Origin: JASFBA01 sp034433695
Lineage (GTDB): Bacteria; Chloroflexota; Chloroflexia; DTKN01
Reading direction: 5' to 3'
Length of the DNA stretch: 31,440 nucleotides
Assembly (NCBI GenBank): GCA_034433695.1
Contig: DAOUAK010000157.1
Span: 1-31,440 of the forward strand
Shown: in pieces, positions 8,211 through 18,500 of the stretch
Position numbering within the stretch: position 1 is the stretch's first letter
Layout: every line of letters starts with the position of its first letter
Translations under genes and position numbers: made by a program
The notes under the pieces: generated by a model
The model's database searches: none
Told to the model about the DNA's origin: nothing
Seen by the model: only the letters and a program-made list of their open reading frames with translations

Positions 8211-9524
8211 TCAAAGCCCGGCGGCTTCTCGGGAGTACGGGCGCAGTTCAACGGCGCCCCTACCCCGAGCCACTTGCGCCGTGTCCAGGCGACTACGCTT
8301 TCCCGTTACAAACGGGTGACGATACTTCACCACCGGCGGGGGCCTGACATGCCCCACCTCCCCAAACCTGCAGCGCGACAGAAGGTTTGCCGCCCCCACA
8401 ATGTCCCGATGGGAGACGAAACCGCACGCCGGGCATCGGAAGACGCGCCCCGTGGGTTTGTGCCGCCCCCCGCATTGTGGACAGGTCTGTGAAGTATACG
8501 CCTCGTCCACCAACTGCACCCGCATCCCTGCCGCTTCCGCCTTGTAGGTGATGGCCCACCGCAGTTGGCCGTGCGACCACAGCGATATCTTCTGCCGGCT
8601 GGCAGGGGAAAGCCGCCTGCCGTCCGCCGCATCACGCACGTCCCCGATGACCAGCGTCCCCACCCCCCGACGGCGTGCCTCGTCCACCACGGCCCGTGAG
8701 ACCTTGTGCCGGATGTCCCGCGCCCGCCTCTTCTGCCGGGCCAGGAAGCGATTCTTGCGCCGCTGCAGCCGCTTCCAGCGCCGCGAACTCTTCTTCTTCC
8801 TCGCCTGTTCCCTCTGGATTTCGGCCAGCCGTTTGGCCGTGTACTGATAGACGGAACGGAGGGCACGCGCCGAGAAGACAACAGGGAGGTGTCCATCCTC
8901 CGGCGTGGGCGAAGGACTGTCTACCCCCGAATCGCAAAGCGCTGCCGGATGCACTTCCCCCAGGTCCACGGCGGCTGTACGTTCTCCCGGCGGCGGAGGA
9001 GGCTGTGAACCGTCCTCGACCACGACGTGCCAGAAGTAGCGGCGGGCCGCCCGGTCCCATACCAGCCGAACCTCCCTGAAGGCCGCCGCCGGCAGGGTGG
9101 AAAGATGGGCCGGCAGACGCACTTCGACCGGCGGCCGGCCTCGCGCCCTGGCCAGCAGCATCTTCCCCTCCCGGATGCGGATACCGGTGTTCTTCCACAC
9201 CGTTGTGCGGTAGAACTTGTGCCGGCGGGGACACCTGGCTCCGAGGGGGCGGTTTTTCCTGGCCGTCTTGCAGGCCCTGTGAAACGCCTGCTGCGCCGCG
9301 TCACGACTGTGCGCGTGGAGCGTAGTAGGGGCGGGGCATGCCCCGCTCCTACTTATGTAGTCGCACAACCGCGCACTTGCCCCCGGCGAGAGCCAGATAC
9401 CCTTGCGCCGATAGATACGGTACTGCCAGATGAGTGTGGTGGAGTAGACTTGTCCGCTCTCGGCATTGAGGGCATCGGCCTCTGCCTTAGGCAGGCGGCA
9501 GGCGAAGATGTGGGTACGGACCAT
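8211..9524 (-). CDS. tnpB: TnpB-like RNA-guided nuclease (OrfB, IS605 family) with relocated RuvC-II glutamate
   Basis: TnpB proteins are RNA-guided DNA nucleases carried by IS200/IS605 elements. In this 437-residue protein the RuvC-like parts are clear: RuvC-I AAVDLGEVHPAAL with Asp187; a coiled basic region (about 225-285); the place of RuvC-II reads TLVIGDVRD (290-298) with Gly294 where the usual glutamate would be; then VDEAYTSQTC with Glu341; a zinc ribbon Cys348/Cys351/Cys364/Cys367; and RuvC-III HRDIVGAANLL with Asp374. The Glu341 arrangement matches the rearranged active site described for Fanzor-related TnpBs, so the enzyme may still be active. Residues about 58-67 (SRSGACPAPT) are encoded by an inserted palindromic repeat. 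The ATG at 9522-9524 has CGGAG upstream and a consensus promoter at 9558-9586. The C-terminus runs past the nuclease core. Confidence 0.92.
   Translation of the reverse strand: MVRTHIFACRLPKAEADALNAESGQVYSTTLIWQYRIYRRKGIWLSPGASARLCDYISRSGACPAPTTLHAHSRDAAQQAFHRACKTARKNRPLGARCPRRHKFYRTTVWKNTGIRIREGKMLLARARGRPPVEVRLPAHLSTLPAAAFREVRLVWDRAARRYFWHVVVEDGSQPPPPPGERTAAVDLGEVHPAALCDSGVDSPSPTPEDGHLPVVFSARALRSVYQYTAKRLAEIQREQARKKKSSRRWKRLQRRKNRFLARQKRRARDIRHKVSRAVVDEARRRGVGTLVIGDVRDAADGRRLSPASRQKISLWSHGQLRWAITYKAEAAGMRVQLVDEAYTSQTCPQCGGRHKPTGRVFRCPACGFVSHRDIVGAANLLSRCRFGEVGHVRPPPVVKYRHPFVTGKRSRLDTAQVARGRGAVELRPYSREAAGL
9325..9352. repeat. 28-nt palindromic repeat inside tnpB
   Basis: The left arm gtaggggcggggca (9325-9338) pairs with 9339-9352 at 13 of 14 positions; the exception is a G/T pair. 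Its central core GGGGCATGCCCC is perfectly symmetrical. It lies in frame in tnpB and adds about ten residues (SRSGACPAPT) without breaking the gene. From memory, very similar palindromes are scattered through Chloroflexota and cyanobacterial genomes. Confidence 0.8.
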
Positions 9525-9557
9525 CGCTTTCGCTCCGAAAACCGCTCATCCAAATTT

Positions 9558-9586
9558 ATGATAGCACATCTGTGCGGGTTTGTCAA
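9558..9586 (-). promoter_or_regulatory. tnpB promoter
   Basis: On the minus strand the -35 is a perfect TTGACA (9581-9586), the spacer is 17 nt, and the -10 is TATCAT (9558-9563) with TGTGC just before it. Transcription would start near 9551, about 27 nt upstream of the tnpB ATG. This is among the strongest promoter matches in the window. Confidence 0.8.
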
Positions 9587-9608
9587 ATCGAGGCTGAAGC
9601 CGCCGGAC

Positions 9609-9658
9609 AAGCCCGCCTTACCCACCGCCGCTGAAGCGGCGCGGCTTGCGGCGGGCTT
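9609..9658. repeat. Nested hairpin at the 5' end of the TnpB element
   Basis: The outer stem AAGCCCGCC (9609-9617) pairs perfectly with GGCGGGCTT (9650-9658). Inside it, CGCCGC (9626-9631) pairs with GCGGCG (9636-9641) around a TGAA loop. It lies between the radical SAM stop codon (9666) and the tnpB promoter. It may be the left-end structure of the element or a transcription stop for the uvrB operon, but no T run follows on either strand. Confidence 0.65.
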
Positions 9659-9665
9659 CAATCGG

Positions 9666-10610
9666 TCAAATGCACGCGGAAGAAACGTCGTCCTCCTCCA
9701 GTTCCTGGAGCCAGCCGTTTTCCAGGCCGGCCGCCTCAAAGGCGGCGATGGCCGCATCGTACTCCTCCCAGGTCAGTTTACGCCCCAGCAGGGGATGTCC
9801 CAGGGCCCGATAGGCCGGGAAGTATTGCGCCAGCAGGCTCACATGCACGGTGGGGGAAAGTTCGCGGGAGATCCAGGAGAGCACCTGAGGGGTTCCGGCC
9901 ACGCCCCCTGGAAGGACCATGTGGCGAACGATCAGACCGCGTGTGGCGATGCCCTCTTCATCCACCTGGAGTTTCCCTACCTGGCGGTACATCTCTTTCA
10001 AGGCCGCCCGGTTGGCCTCGACGTAGTGCGAAAAACCGGAAAATTCCCGCGCCACCCGGTCGTCGGCGTACTTGGCATCGGGGAGGTAGATATCCACCAC
10101 GCCGTCCAGGAGGCGCAGCGTCTCCACCTCTTCGTAGCCGCTGGAGTTATAGACCAGGGGAAGACGCAGCCCCCTTGGGGCGGCCAGGACCAGGGCGCAG
10201 AGAATCTGGGGGACAAAGTGGGTGGGGGTGACCAGATTAATGTTGTGGCAGCCCCGGGCCTGCAGTTCCAGCATCATGCCGGCCAGGCCGTCCACCGTTG
10301 CCGGCCGGCCGACACCCAGTTGGCTGATGGGGTAGTTCTGGCAGAAGCGGCAGCGGCCGCTGCACCCGCTGAAAAAGATCGTCCCGGAGCCGCGCCGCCC
10401 GCTGATGGGCGGTTCTTCCCAAGGATGCACGTTCCAACTGGCCACCATCACTTCCCGGCCGGCCCGACAGTAGCCCCGTTCATCGGCCAGACGGTTGACC
10501 TCGCAGCGACGTGGACAGAGCCGGCAGGAGGAAAGCCGGGCCAGCGCTTCCTCCGCCCGACGCTCCAGTTCCCCGCTCTCCAGAAGGCGGAGGTAGGAGG
10601 GCGGCATCAT
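9666..10610 (-). CDS. Radical SAM enzyme, PflX-like (COG1313 type)
   Basis: The 314-residue product carries two cysteine sets. Near the N-terminus Cys29, Cys32, Cys36 and Cys48 lie in CRLCPRRCEVNR...GYC, the signature of the PflX-type branch. The radical SAM cluster motif CSGRCRFC follows, with Cys83, Cys87 and Cys90 (Cx3Cx2C), which would bind a [4Fe-4S] cluster that cleaves S-adenosylmethionine. Further family features are NINLVTPTHFVPQI and GVVDIYLPDAKYAD. The family is named after pyruvate-formate-lyase activase, but its substrates are generally unknown and no glycyl-radical enzyme is nearby. The start ATG at 10608-10610 overlaps the stop of the NERD gene (ATGA), indicating translational coupling. 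The gene ends the minus-strand run that starts at uvrB. Confidence 0.88.
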   Translation of the reverse strand: MMPPSYLRLLESGELERRAEEALARLSSCRLCPRRCEVNRLADERGYCRAGREVMVASWNVHPWEEPPISGRRGSGTIFFSGCSGRCRFCQNYPISQLGVGRPATVDGLAGMMLELQARGCHNINLVTPTHFVPQILCALVLAAPRGLRLPLVYNSSGYEEVETLRLLDGVVDIYLPDAKYADDRVAREFSGFSHYVEANRAALKEMYRQVGKLQVDEEGIATRGLIVRHMVLPGGVAGTPQVLSWISRELSPTVHVSLLAQYFPAYRALGHPLLGRKLTWEEYDAAIAAFEAAGLENGWLQELEEDDVSSACI

Positions 10611-11822
10611 TCCCTCCCGGGGACGTTCAAAATCCAGACGTGCTTCTCTTCGAACGGCTCGCCCAGCACCCGGACGGTCAGGGTGATGGCGTCGGGACTT
10701 ACCGGGCGGGGAACCGTGCAGGTGCCCTCCACCCGCTCCCCGGGACGGGCCACCAGGACGGGCGGCCGGGAGAGGTTTTCGTCCACCAGGTAGGAATTGA
10801 GGATGTTGTCATTGATGGCCACATTTTTGCTGTTCAGGGGGAAGCGCGCCGAGCGATGGCCTCGATTCTCCAGCGCCCAGGTCAGGGTGATGCGTTCGCC
10901 GGAAAAGACCACCCAGCGCAGGGTGACCACGACCTCTCCGTCGGCAAAGGCGCTTTGCCGGGCCACGGCCTGCTCCACCTGGGCCATCTGAGGGGTCGGC
11001 GTCGGAATCGGGCGAGAGTCCGGCGTAGGCGGCAGGGCAATAGATGCCGTAGGCTGAGGCGTGGGCACGCCGGAAGGCGAGGAAAAGAGGCCGGAGGCCA
11101 GGCCGGCCACGGCCAGGAGGAGCAGGGCCAGGGCCAGTAGCCCGTTACGAAGGAGGCGGAAGGCCGGCCGCTCCGCCCTTCGGTGGACTTCCACGGCCCG
11201 GCTCTCCCGCTCGACGGAAGGCGCCGCTTCGGCCCGCACCCCTCCACCGACCAGGAGGTTCACGTCGTGCCATGGTTCGCAGCGCAACAGGCGCGGGATG
11301 GCTAAGAGTTCCTCCTCGCTCAGGTTGATCTCCGAACTGACGGTTGCAACCAGGTAGGTAGGAAGTTCATCCAGACCCTTCAGGTCCACCTTCCAGTCCA
11401 GCACGATCTCCGACTCGGGATGGATGAAGGGGGCGATGACCACCAGCCGCTTGCAGGTGCGAAAGTCCACCTCTGTGGCCCGATGCGGGGAGAGGAAGTC
11501 GGCGCGGTGCTGGTTGAGAAAGTTGCTCAGCCGGTAGAAGTAGGAAATGACCTGGTTATAGGGGTTGCGCCGGCCGGGGTTGATGACATGCACCTCGCCG
11601 TTGGCATCCACGACCTGCCACTTCCCGTTGACCCCGCCGATGACCCGGCCGTCGCAATGCTTCAGTTCGATGACAAAGCCGGCGTTGCGCTTGAAAATGA
11701 CCAGGTCCACCGCCTGGCCACCGACGGTAAAATTGGCCAAAATGAGATAAAGGTCGTCCAGCCGGGCCAACTCGCGGGCCAGAGCCACGATGGCCTCCCG
11801 TTCCTGGGCATGTTCCGGAATT

Positions 11823-11848
<26 letters not shown>
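10607..11848 (-). CDS. Membrane-anchored NERD-domain protein with extracellular C-terminal domain
   Basis: Numbered from the longest frame (GTG at 11878), residues 23-140 form a NERD (nuclease-related) domain. The restriction-like core is visible: AVDLVIF (Asp58), FVIELK (Glu71, Lys73) and a conserved-looking YNQV (Gln109). A single membrane segment (about 246-264) follows, then a Thr/Pro linker (about 270-297) and a C-terminal beta-rich domain (about 300-423) resembling DUF4352-like domains. I prefer the TTG at 11846-11848, because GGAGG lies 6 nt upstream; the first GTG would overlap uvrB by 56 nt instead of 26. The NERD part would be cytoplasmic and the C-terminal part outside. Whether it cuts nucleic acid is unknown. 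Confidence 0.8.
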
Positions 11849-13898
<2,050 letters not shown>

Positions 13899-13929
13899 CG
13901 TTTCCCTCGAAAGGGCCGAATTTTCTTCC

Positions 13930-13959
13930 ATTATAGCGCAGTTTACGCCGTTATGCCAA
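13930..13959 (-). promoter_or_regulatory. uvrB promoter
   Basis: On the minus strand the -10 is TATAAT (13930-13935), preceded by TGCGC. The -35 is TTGGCA (13954-13959) with an 18-nt spacer. Transcription would start about 25 nt before the chosen uvrB ATG, which supports that start over the upstream in-frame ATGs. No LexA-type box was recognised by eye. Confidence 0.65.
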
Positions 13960-14021
13960 TTCAAGGAGACAAAAGCGAGGGCCGGCCGATGGGGCGTTCG
14001 GCCTGCCGTTTTATCTGCCGG

Positions 14022-15218
14022 CTAGGGGTGGAAAAGCCCGGCCAGACGCCGCACCAGGAGGGGGAGCCACCAGAGGGCCAGGCCGGCCAGAAAGCCAACA
14101 GCCAGGTTGTCCGCCAGGAGGGAAAGGGCGGCTACGGTTCCGGCAACGGCCCACTCGCCCGGACGGCGCAGATCGGCAACCAGCAGGCCGTGCTGCACAC
14201 CCACGTAGAACAGGAGCACTCCCAGCACCGGATAGGGGAAGAGCGTGAGCAGGGGCAGCAAACCCCCGTCCAGAAAGAGCGCCGCCCCCAGGCATAGCCC
14301 GCCGATGAGCAAGGGAGCCGTGCCTGTACGGGCCCCGAAGCGCACATGGGCGGTCAGGCCGCCGGAGCCGTGGCAGACCGGCATTCCCCCCAGCAGGCCG
14401 GCCAGGAGGTTGCTCAGGCCCATCGTAACGAGCAGGGAACGGGGCCGTACCCGGGTGGCCTGCCGGCCAAAGTAGCACCGGGCCACATCGGCCGTGGCGA
14501 TCGTGGCGTTGCCGATCGTCAGGGGCAACTGGGGGATGACCAGGAGCCAGGCAGCCGTACCCAACTCGGAGGAGGTGGGGAAATGCAGGGACGGGGGATG
14601 AAATCCCCCGTGGATGCCATCGGCCGGAGCCACCCCCAGGGCCAGGGCCGCGGCCAGGCCCAGGCCCAGCACCAGGAGGGAGGCCGGCCATCGCCTCCAG
14701 ACCAGGCCCGGCAGGAGCAGAAGGACGGCCCCCAGCACCAGGAACAGGCGGACGAGCCCGGCCCCGGCGGCCGGCGGCACTTCTACGCCGGGGAAAAGGG
14801 TCGGGCCGGCGATCAGTTTCCAGGCGCTGCGGATGAGGAGCAGCCCCAGCCCCAACTGGATGCCCCGGACGATAGGCCGGGTAAAGAGCCGAGTGAGCGG
14901 TTCGATGAGCCGGCCGGCAGCCAAGACCAGGAGCAGGAGGCCCATCAACCAGCCGGCAGCGGAGACCGTCCCGGCCGAAAGCCCCAGGGCGATGGCCGTG
15001 GCCGAGACGGCCTTGAGCGGCTGTACCGGCACCGGCAGCCGATAGTAGAGGCCGCTCAGGATGTAAGCCAGGCCGACCACCAGAAACACACCGGTGGGGT
15101 CGAGGCGGTTGACGGTGATCAATCCCACCAGGAGCGGCGCCAGCGTCGCCAGGTCGCCGAAGGCGCCGGCCACCTCATCCAGGGTGAGGCGCAGAGGCGG
15201 CAGGTCGGATGTGCTCAT
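14022..15218 (-). CDS. MOT1-like molybdate/sulfate transporter
   Basis: The 398-residue polytopic membrane protein belongs to the SulP-related MOT1 group that takes up molybdate. Two MOT1 signatures are plain: PVPVQPLKAVSATAIALG in the N-terminal half and GGMPVCHGSGGLTAHVRFGA in the C-terminal half. The start is ATG 15216-15218, with GGAGGAGG upstream. The frame is open further up, but that stretch is the terminator hairpin of the leader and is not credible protein. The gene lies just downstream of the molybdoenzyme operon (stop at 15516), so supply of molybdate (or tungstate) for that enzyme is the natural reading. It has its own long structured leader with an intrinsic terminator, so expression is probably set by attenuation rather than by readthrough alone. 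Confidence 0.85.
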   Translation of the reverse strand: MSTSDLPPLRLTLDEVAGAFGDLATLAPLLVGLITVNRLDPTGVFLVVGLAYILSGLYYRLPVPVQPLKAVSATAIALGLSAGTVSAAGWLMGLLLLVLAAGRLIEPLTRLFTRPIVRGIQLGLGLLLIRSAWKLIAGPTLFPGVEVPPAAGAGLVRLFLVLGAVLLLLPGLVWRRWPASLLVLGLGLAAALALGVAPADGIHGGFHPPSLHFPTSSELGTAAWLLVIPQLPLTIGNATIATADVARCYFGRQATRVRPRSLLVTMGLSNLLAGLLGGMPVCHGSGGLTAHVRFGARTGTAPLLIGGLCLGAALFLDGGLLPLLTLFPYPVLGVLLFYVGVQHGLLVADLRRPGEWAVAGTVAALSLLADNLAVGFLAGLALWWLPLLVRRLAGLFHP

Positions 15219-15475
15219 GACGGGCGACCTCCTCCGGGCCCAAAAAACCGGCTGCACGCAGGAAAGGACGGCGTGCAGCCGGCGCACCGGGCGACCGTCC
15301 TCTCCTTTCCAAGCACGTGACCCATACTCCCGGCCTTTACCCGGGCGTATGGCGGCCCCACCCTGGCCCGACGGTGGGGCGGGGAGGCGGGCGTGTTTCC
15401 TTGCCCACCCGAATCGGCCGGCCGGCCATGGGCCTCGGCCTTTAGGCCGGCCGGCTCGGAGAGGGTTTGTCGTTA
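15219..15475 (-). promoter_or_regulatory. Structured 5' leader, candidate riboswitch (possibly molybdenum/tungsten cofactor class)
   Basis: The 257-nt gap holds no gene but several stable RNA elements when read on the minus strand. These are an 11-bp GC stem (GCCGGCCGGCC with GGCCGGCCGGC, plus positions about 15418-15456), a CCCCACC/GGTGGGG stem around 15355-15378, a CATAC-CCCGG hairpin with a GTAAAGG loop (about 15325-15353), and finally the terminator at 15242-15282. The stretch GTATGGGTCACGTGCTTGG is single-strand-like between them. The gene controlled is a molybdate transporter next to a molybdoenzyme, which points to the Moco/Tuco riboswitch class. I cannot confirm the class without a covariance search. 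Confidence 0.6.
15242..15282 (-). terminator. Intrinsic terminator in the MOT1 leader (attenuator)
   Basis: On the minus strand a perfect 12-bp stem (plus 15248-15259 with 15271-15282, arm CCGGCTGCACGC) with an 11-nt loop is followed immediately by six T (15242-15247). It sits 23 nt before the MOT1 start codon. A perfect terminator ahead of a gene in the same direction is the usual output stage of a transcriptional riboswitch. It could alternatively simply end the upstream molybdoenzyme operon transcript. Confidence 0.85.
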
Positions 15476-15515
15476 TTTTATCCTATCTTCAGGTATTCGG
15501 CTTTCCTCCCCAACA
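15476..15515 (-). repeat. Short dispersed repeat, copy 1
   Basis: On the minus strand TGTTGGGGAGG (plus 15505-15515) is followed after 9 nt by TACCTGAAGATAGGATAAAA (plus 15476-15495). Both parts recur at 30754-30808 on the plus strand (11/11 and 18/20 matches). It starts right after the stop of the molybdoenzyme gene. Its A/T-rich end (GATAAAAT) may supply the -10 of the promoter for the MOT1 leader, but no good -35 is seen. Confidence 0.45.
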
Positions 15516-18500
15516 TCAGACCTCCGGCACCACCTTGACCCGGCTGTCGTAGAACACGGCGCTGCCGCCTACCAGGTCCCGCAGGCAGGTGTTGGGGTTG
15601 TGGGTATCGGTGCGCATGGCGGCATTGGCGTGTACCCCGGTGATGCGCCGGGGGTCGCCGCGGATGGTTACCCCGTCCACCACGATGTCGGTGCCGCCAT
15701 AGGCCCAGTGGCCGTGGCCCAGCGAAAAGGCAACCACCCCCGGACGGATCCCCTCGATGACCTTGAGCCGGCCGACCATCGGCCACTTGACCCCGTTGCC
15801 CAGGTCCCACTCGCCGGCCGGATTGGTCTTGGAGAGGATGCGCACCCGGTCGCCGTTCCGCAACCCCAGCCGGGATGCATCCCGGCTGTTCATCAGGACA
15901 AAGTTCTCCGGCAGGATGGCCTGGAGCCAGTAGTTGCCGCTGGTGCGGCTCTTGGTTTGCACGATTTCCCGGTAGGTGATGAGAATCAGGTCGTAGCCCT
16001 CCTTCTCATCCTCCAGGAGGTTGTCCAGCGCATCGGTGGGGGCGGGGAAGTAACGGGCCACACCCGACCAGTGCTGACCGGTGAGGGAATCCTTGACCTC
16101 GTAGGTTTTCTCACAGTACATATGGATGCACTTGCCGTATTTGTTGGCCACCTGGGCGCCCTTGAGGGCCCGCTCCCAATCCTGGAAGCGGCCGCCCCGA
16201 TTGAGGACGTAGATGACCTTGCGCCACCATTCGTCGCCTACGGCGGCCCGCCAGACCTCCGGGTCGAAGACGGTGGCGGGAAGATGGCGGCGGGCCTCCA
16301 GGAAGATGCGCACCTCCTCATCGTCGGCGTCGGGGACGATCTCGCCCGGCTCGCCCTTTCCCGGATCCGGTTTCTTGTCGCCAAAGGCCAGGTTGGCCAC
16401 CTCCTTCAGGTAGAGGTCTTCGCCCCGGACGAGCGGCCGGCCTTCGCCGAAACCGTTCGGCCCGAAGCCGGAAAGCCCCAGTTTCTCGGCCAGCCCCAGG
16501 AGGAGGGCCTCCAGGCTGAGCGGCTGCTCCACCCCAAAGACGCGCACCGTCTCGGTGAGCGGGGCGATGACCGGCTGGCGCACCGGGGCATTCTTGACGA
16601 TGACCGAGGGATGCGACTTGTGGAACTCCCAGCGTTCCAGGTAGGAGAGGTCGGGGAAGATATAATCGGCGTACATGCTGGTTTCGCCCACGGTGATGTC
16701 GCAACAGATCAAGAGGGGCAATTTCTTGGGATCCTTCAATACCTCGATGTTGGTATGTCCGGCCGGGAGCGAATAGACCGGCGAGCCCATATAGAGGATG
16801 ACCGCCTTGACCGGGTAGGGGTAGGCATCGCCGATGGAGGGGAAGAGTTCCTGGTAAATATCGGAGGAGAGGGGATACCAGGGTCGCTTGGCCGGGTAGC
16901 CATCGCGGTCGAAGAGGGTGCTCTCCTGATACTTGCTACTGCGGATGATGGTCAGGCCGAAGGGAAGCATCTTGCCGGGGTGCATCTTGCCGATGGGGAA
17001 GGGCTGTCCCTCCTTGCCGCCGGCCTGGTCGTAGGCGCTGGCCTTGACCATCCCGCCGGCATAGTCAAAGTTTCCGGCCAGCAGGTTGAGGTCGTACCAG
17101 GCCTGGACGTTATAGTAGCCGTTGGTATGCTGGCTGGCGCCCCGGTGCACATCGGCCGAGGCTTTGCGGCCGTGCCGGATGAACTCCCTGGCCACGTCCC
17201 GGATGTCGCCCGGCGCAAGGCCACAGATTTCGGCCCACTCTTCCAGGGTGTGTTCGGAGGCAGATTCGTAGAGCACTTGCAGGGCGCTCTTGACCCGGAT
17301 GCGGGCGGCCGGCCCTTCCACCTCGGTATCCACCAGAAGGTCACCTTCGACCGGATTCTTGGTGTCGTTGGGGTCAAAGGGCACAGGCTTGCCTTCCTGG
17401 AGCACCACGAAAGGATCGAATTCCCACTGGCCGGAGCCGTCGGCCTTGTCGCGTTTTTCCGGTTCCAACCCCAGATCGGAGCCGCGCAGGAATTTGCCCG
17501 GCCGGCCTGCTTCGTCCACCTTGATCAGCCAGGTGGCGTTACAGTAGGTCGGCTCATGGTCGGCGTTGGCGGCGGCACGGTTGGCGTTGGCCAGGTAGGT
17601 CCGGTTATAACCCTCGGCCTCGATCACCAACCGGATGAGGGCCAGAGCCAGCGCCCCTTCTGTCCCGGGCCTGGCCGGCAGCCACTTCCAGGCCTTGGCC
17701 GCCGTCTTGGAAAGGCGCGGGTCCACCACCACATAGCGCAGCCGGCCGGAGACCAGTCCCTCCGTGATCTTGCCGGCCCGTAGCGGCGGTCCATAGTTCC
17801 CCTCAAAGGGGGAGGCGCCGACAAAGATGACGAACTCGGCATGGGCCAGATCGGTCTGCCAGTAGAACTTTTCTCCGCCGGTAAATTTGCCCTCGACGAA
17901 CTGCTCGCTCATCGCCTTGCCGGTAAAGTAGAGGCTACCCTGGCAGACGGTGGTGTGGCCGTGGGCGTTGACCGAGCCGAAGGCGTCCAGGGTAAAGCGC
18001 TTGATGAGGTCGGCCCGGCCGTCCTTCAGCCGCCCCCAGATGAAGCAAAACTGGTTGTTCTTGGGCCCCAGGTCGGGGTGATCGGGGTCGATCAGCGTAT
18101 CCAGGTAGGCGGCATATTTGCTCTTGAACGCCTCCACCAGCGCCCGGCGCTTGTCCTTATCCTTCTCTTTCTGGATGGCGGCGACGTCGGCGGCCATCTC
18201 TTTGGCCACCTTCGGATCGCGCAGGGCAAAGAGGTCCTTCAACCCGTCCACGTGCCCTTCGCCGAAGAGGTCGCCGCCGTTGACAATTTCATCCAGGGCC
18301 TGCTCAAAGGGGATGGTCACCCAGCGCCCGCTGCCGCGGGGACCGGCCCGCTTGAGCACGGTGCGCAGCCGGTAGGGGTCGTAGACGGTCTGCAAGCCTG
18401 CCTGTCCCTTGGGACAGATCCAGCCCTCCACCGTGGCCATCTCCTGAGGGGCGGTGGCATAGGGTACGTGCGGCCACATCGACATCGGGCTATAGGGGCT

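Larger units (their letters stand above)
8200..9660 (-). mobile_element. TnpB-only insertion element of the IS200/IS605 superfamily (IS1341-like); approximate ends
   Basis: The unit consists of a tnpB-type gene with structured DNA at both sides and no TnpA (Y1 transposase) gene nearby. At the 3' end a hairpin (stem 8206-8211/8215-8220) overlaps the tnpB stop codon. At the 5' end a larger nested hairpin covers 9609-9658. An 11-nt inverted repeat CCGGCGGCTTC occurs at 8218-8228 (plus) and 9596-9606 (as its complement). These are the kind of subterminal structures used by the family, and the 3' end is where its guide RNA is normally made. Without a TnpA in cis, mobility would depend on one elsewhere. 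The exact boundaries need comparison with an empty site. Confidence 0.6.

Noticed and set aside
15219..15287. N-terminal extension of the MOT1 transporter by 23 residues
   Set aside because: The extra codons coincide with the terminator stem and T run, while a good ribosome site precedes the ATG at 15216-15218.
15393..17783. Long plus-strand open frame opposite the molybdoenzyme gene
   Set aside because: It runs over the MOT1 leader and the well-conserved catalytic subunit and has no ribosome site or family resemblance, so it is a codon-bias shadow. The same holds for long opposite-strand frames at 9027-10793, 11790-14297, 21489-23273, 25173-27572 and 5774-7201.
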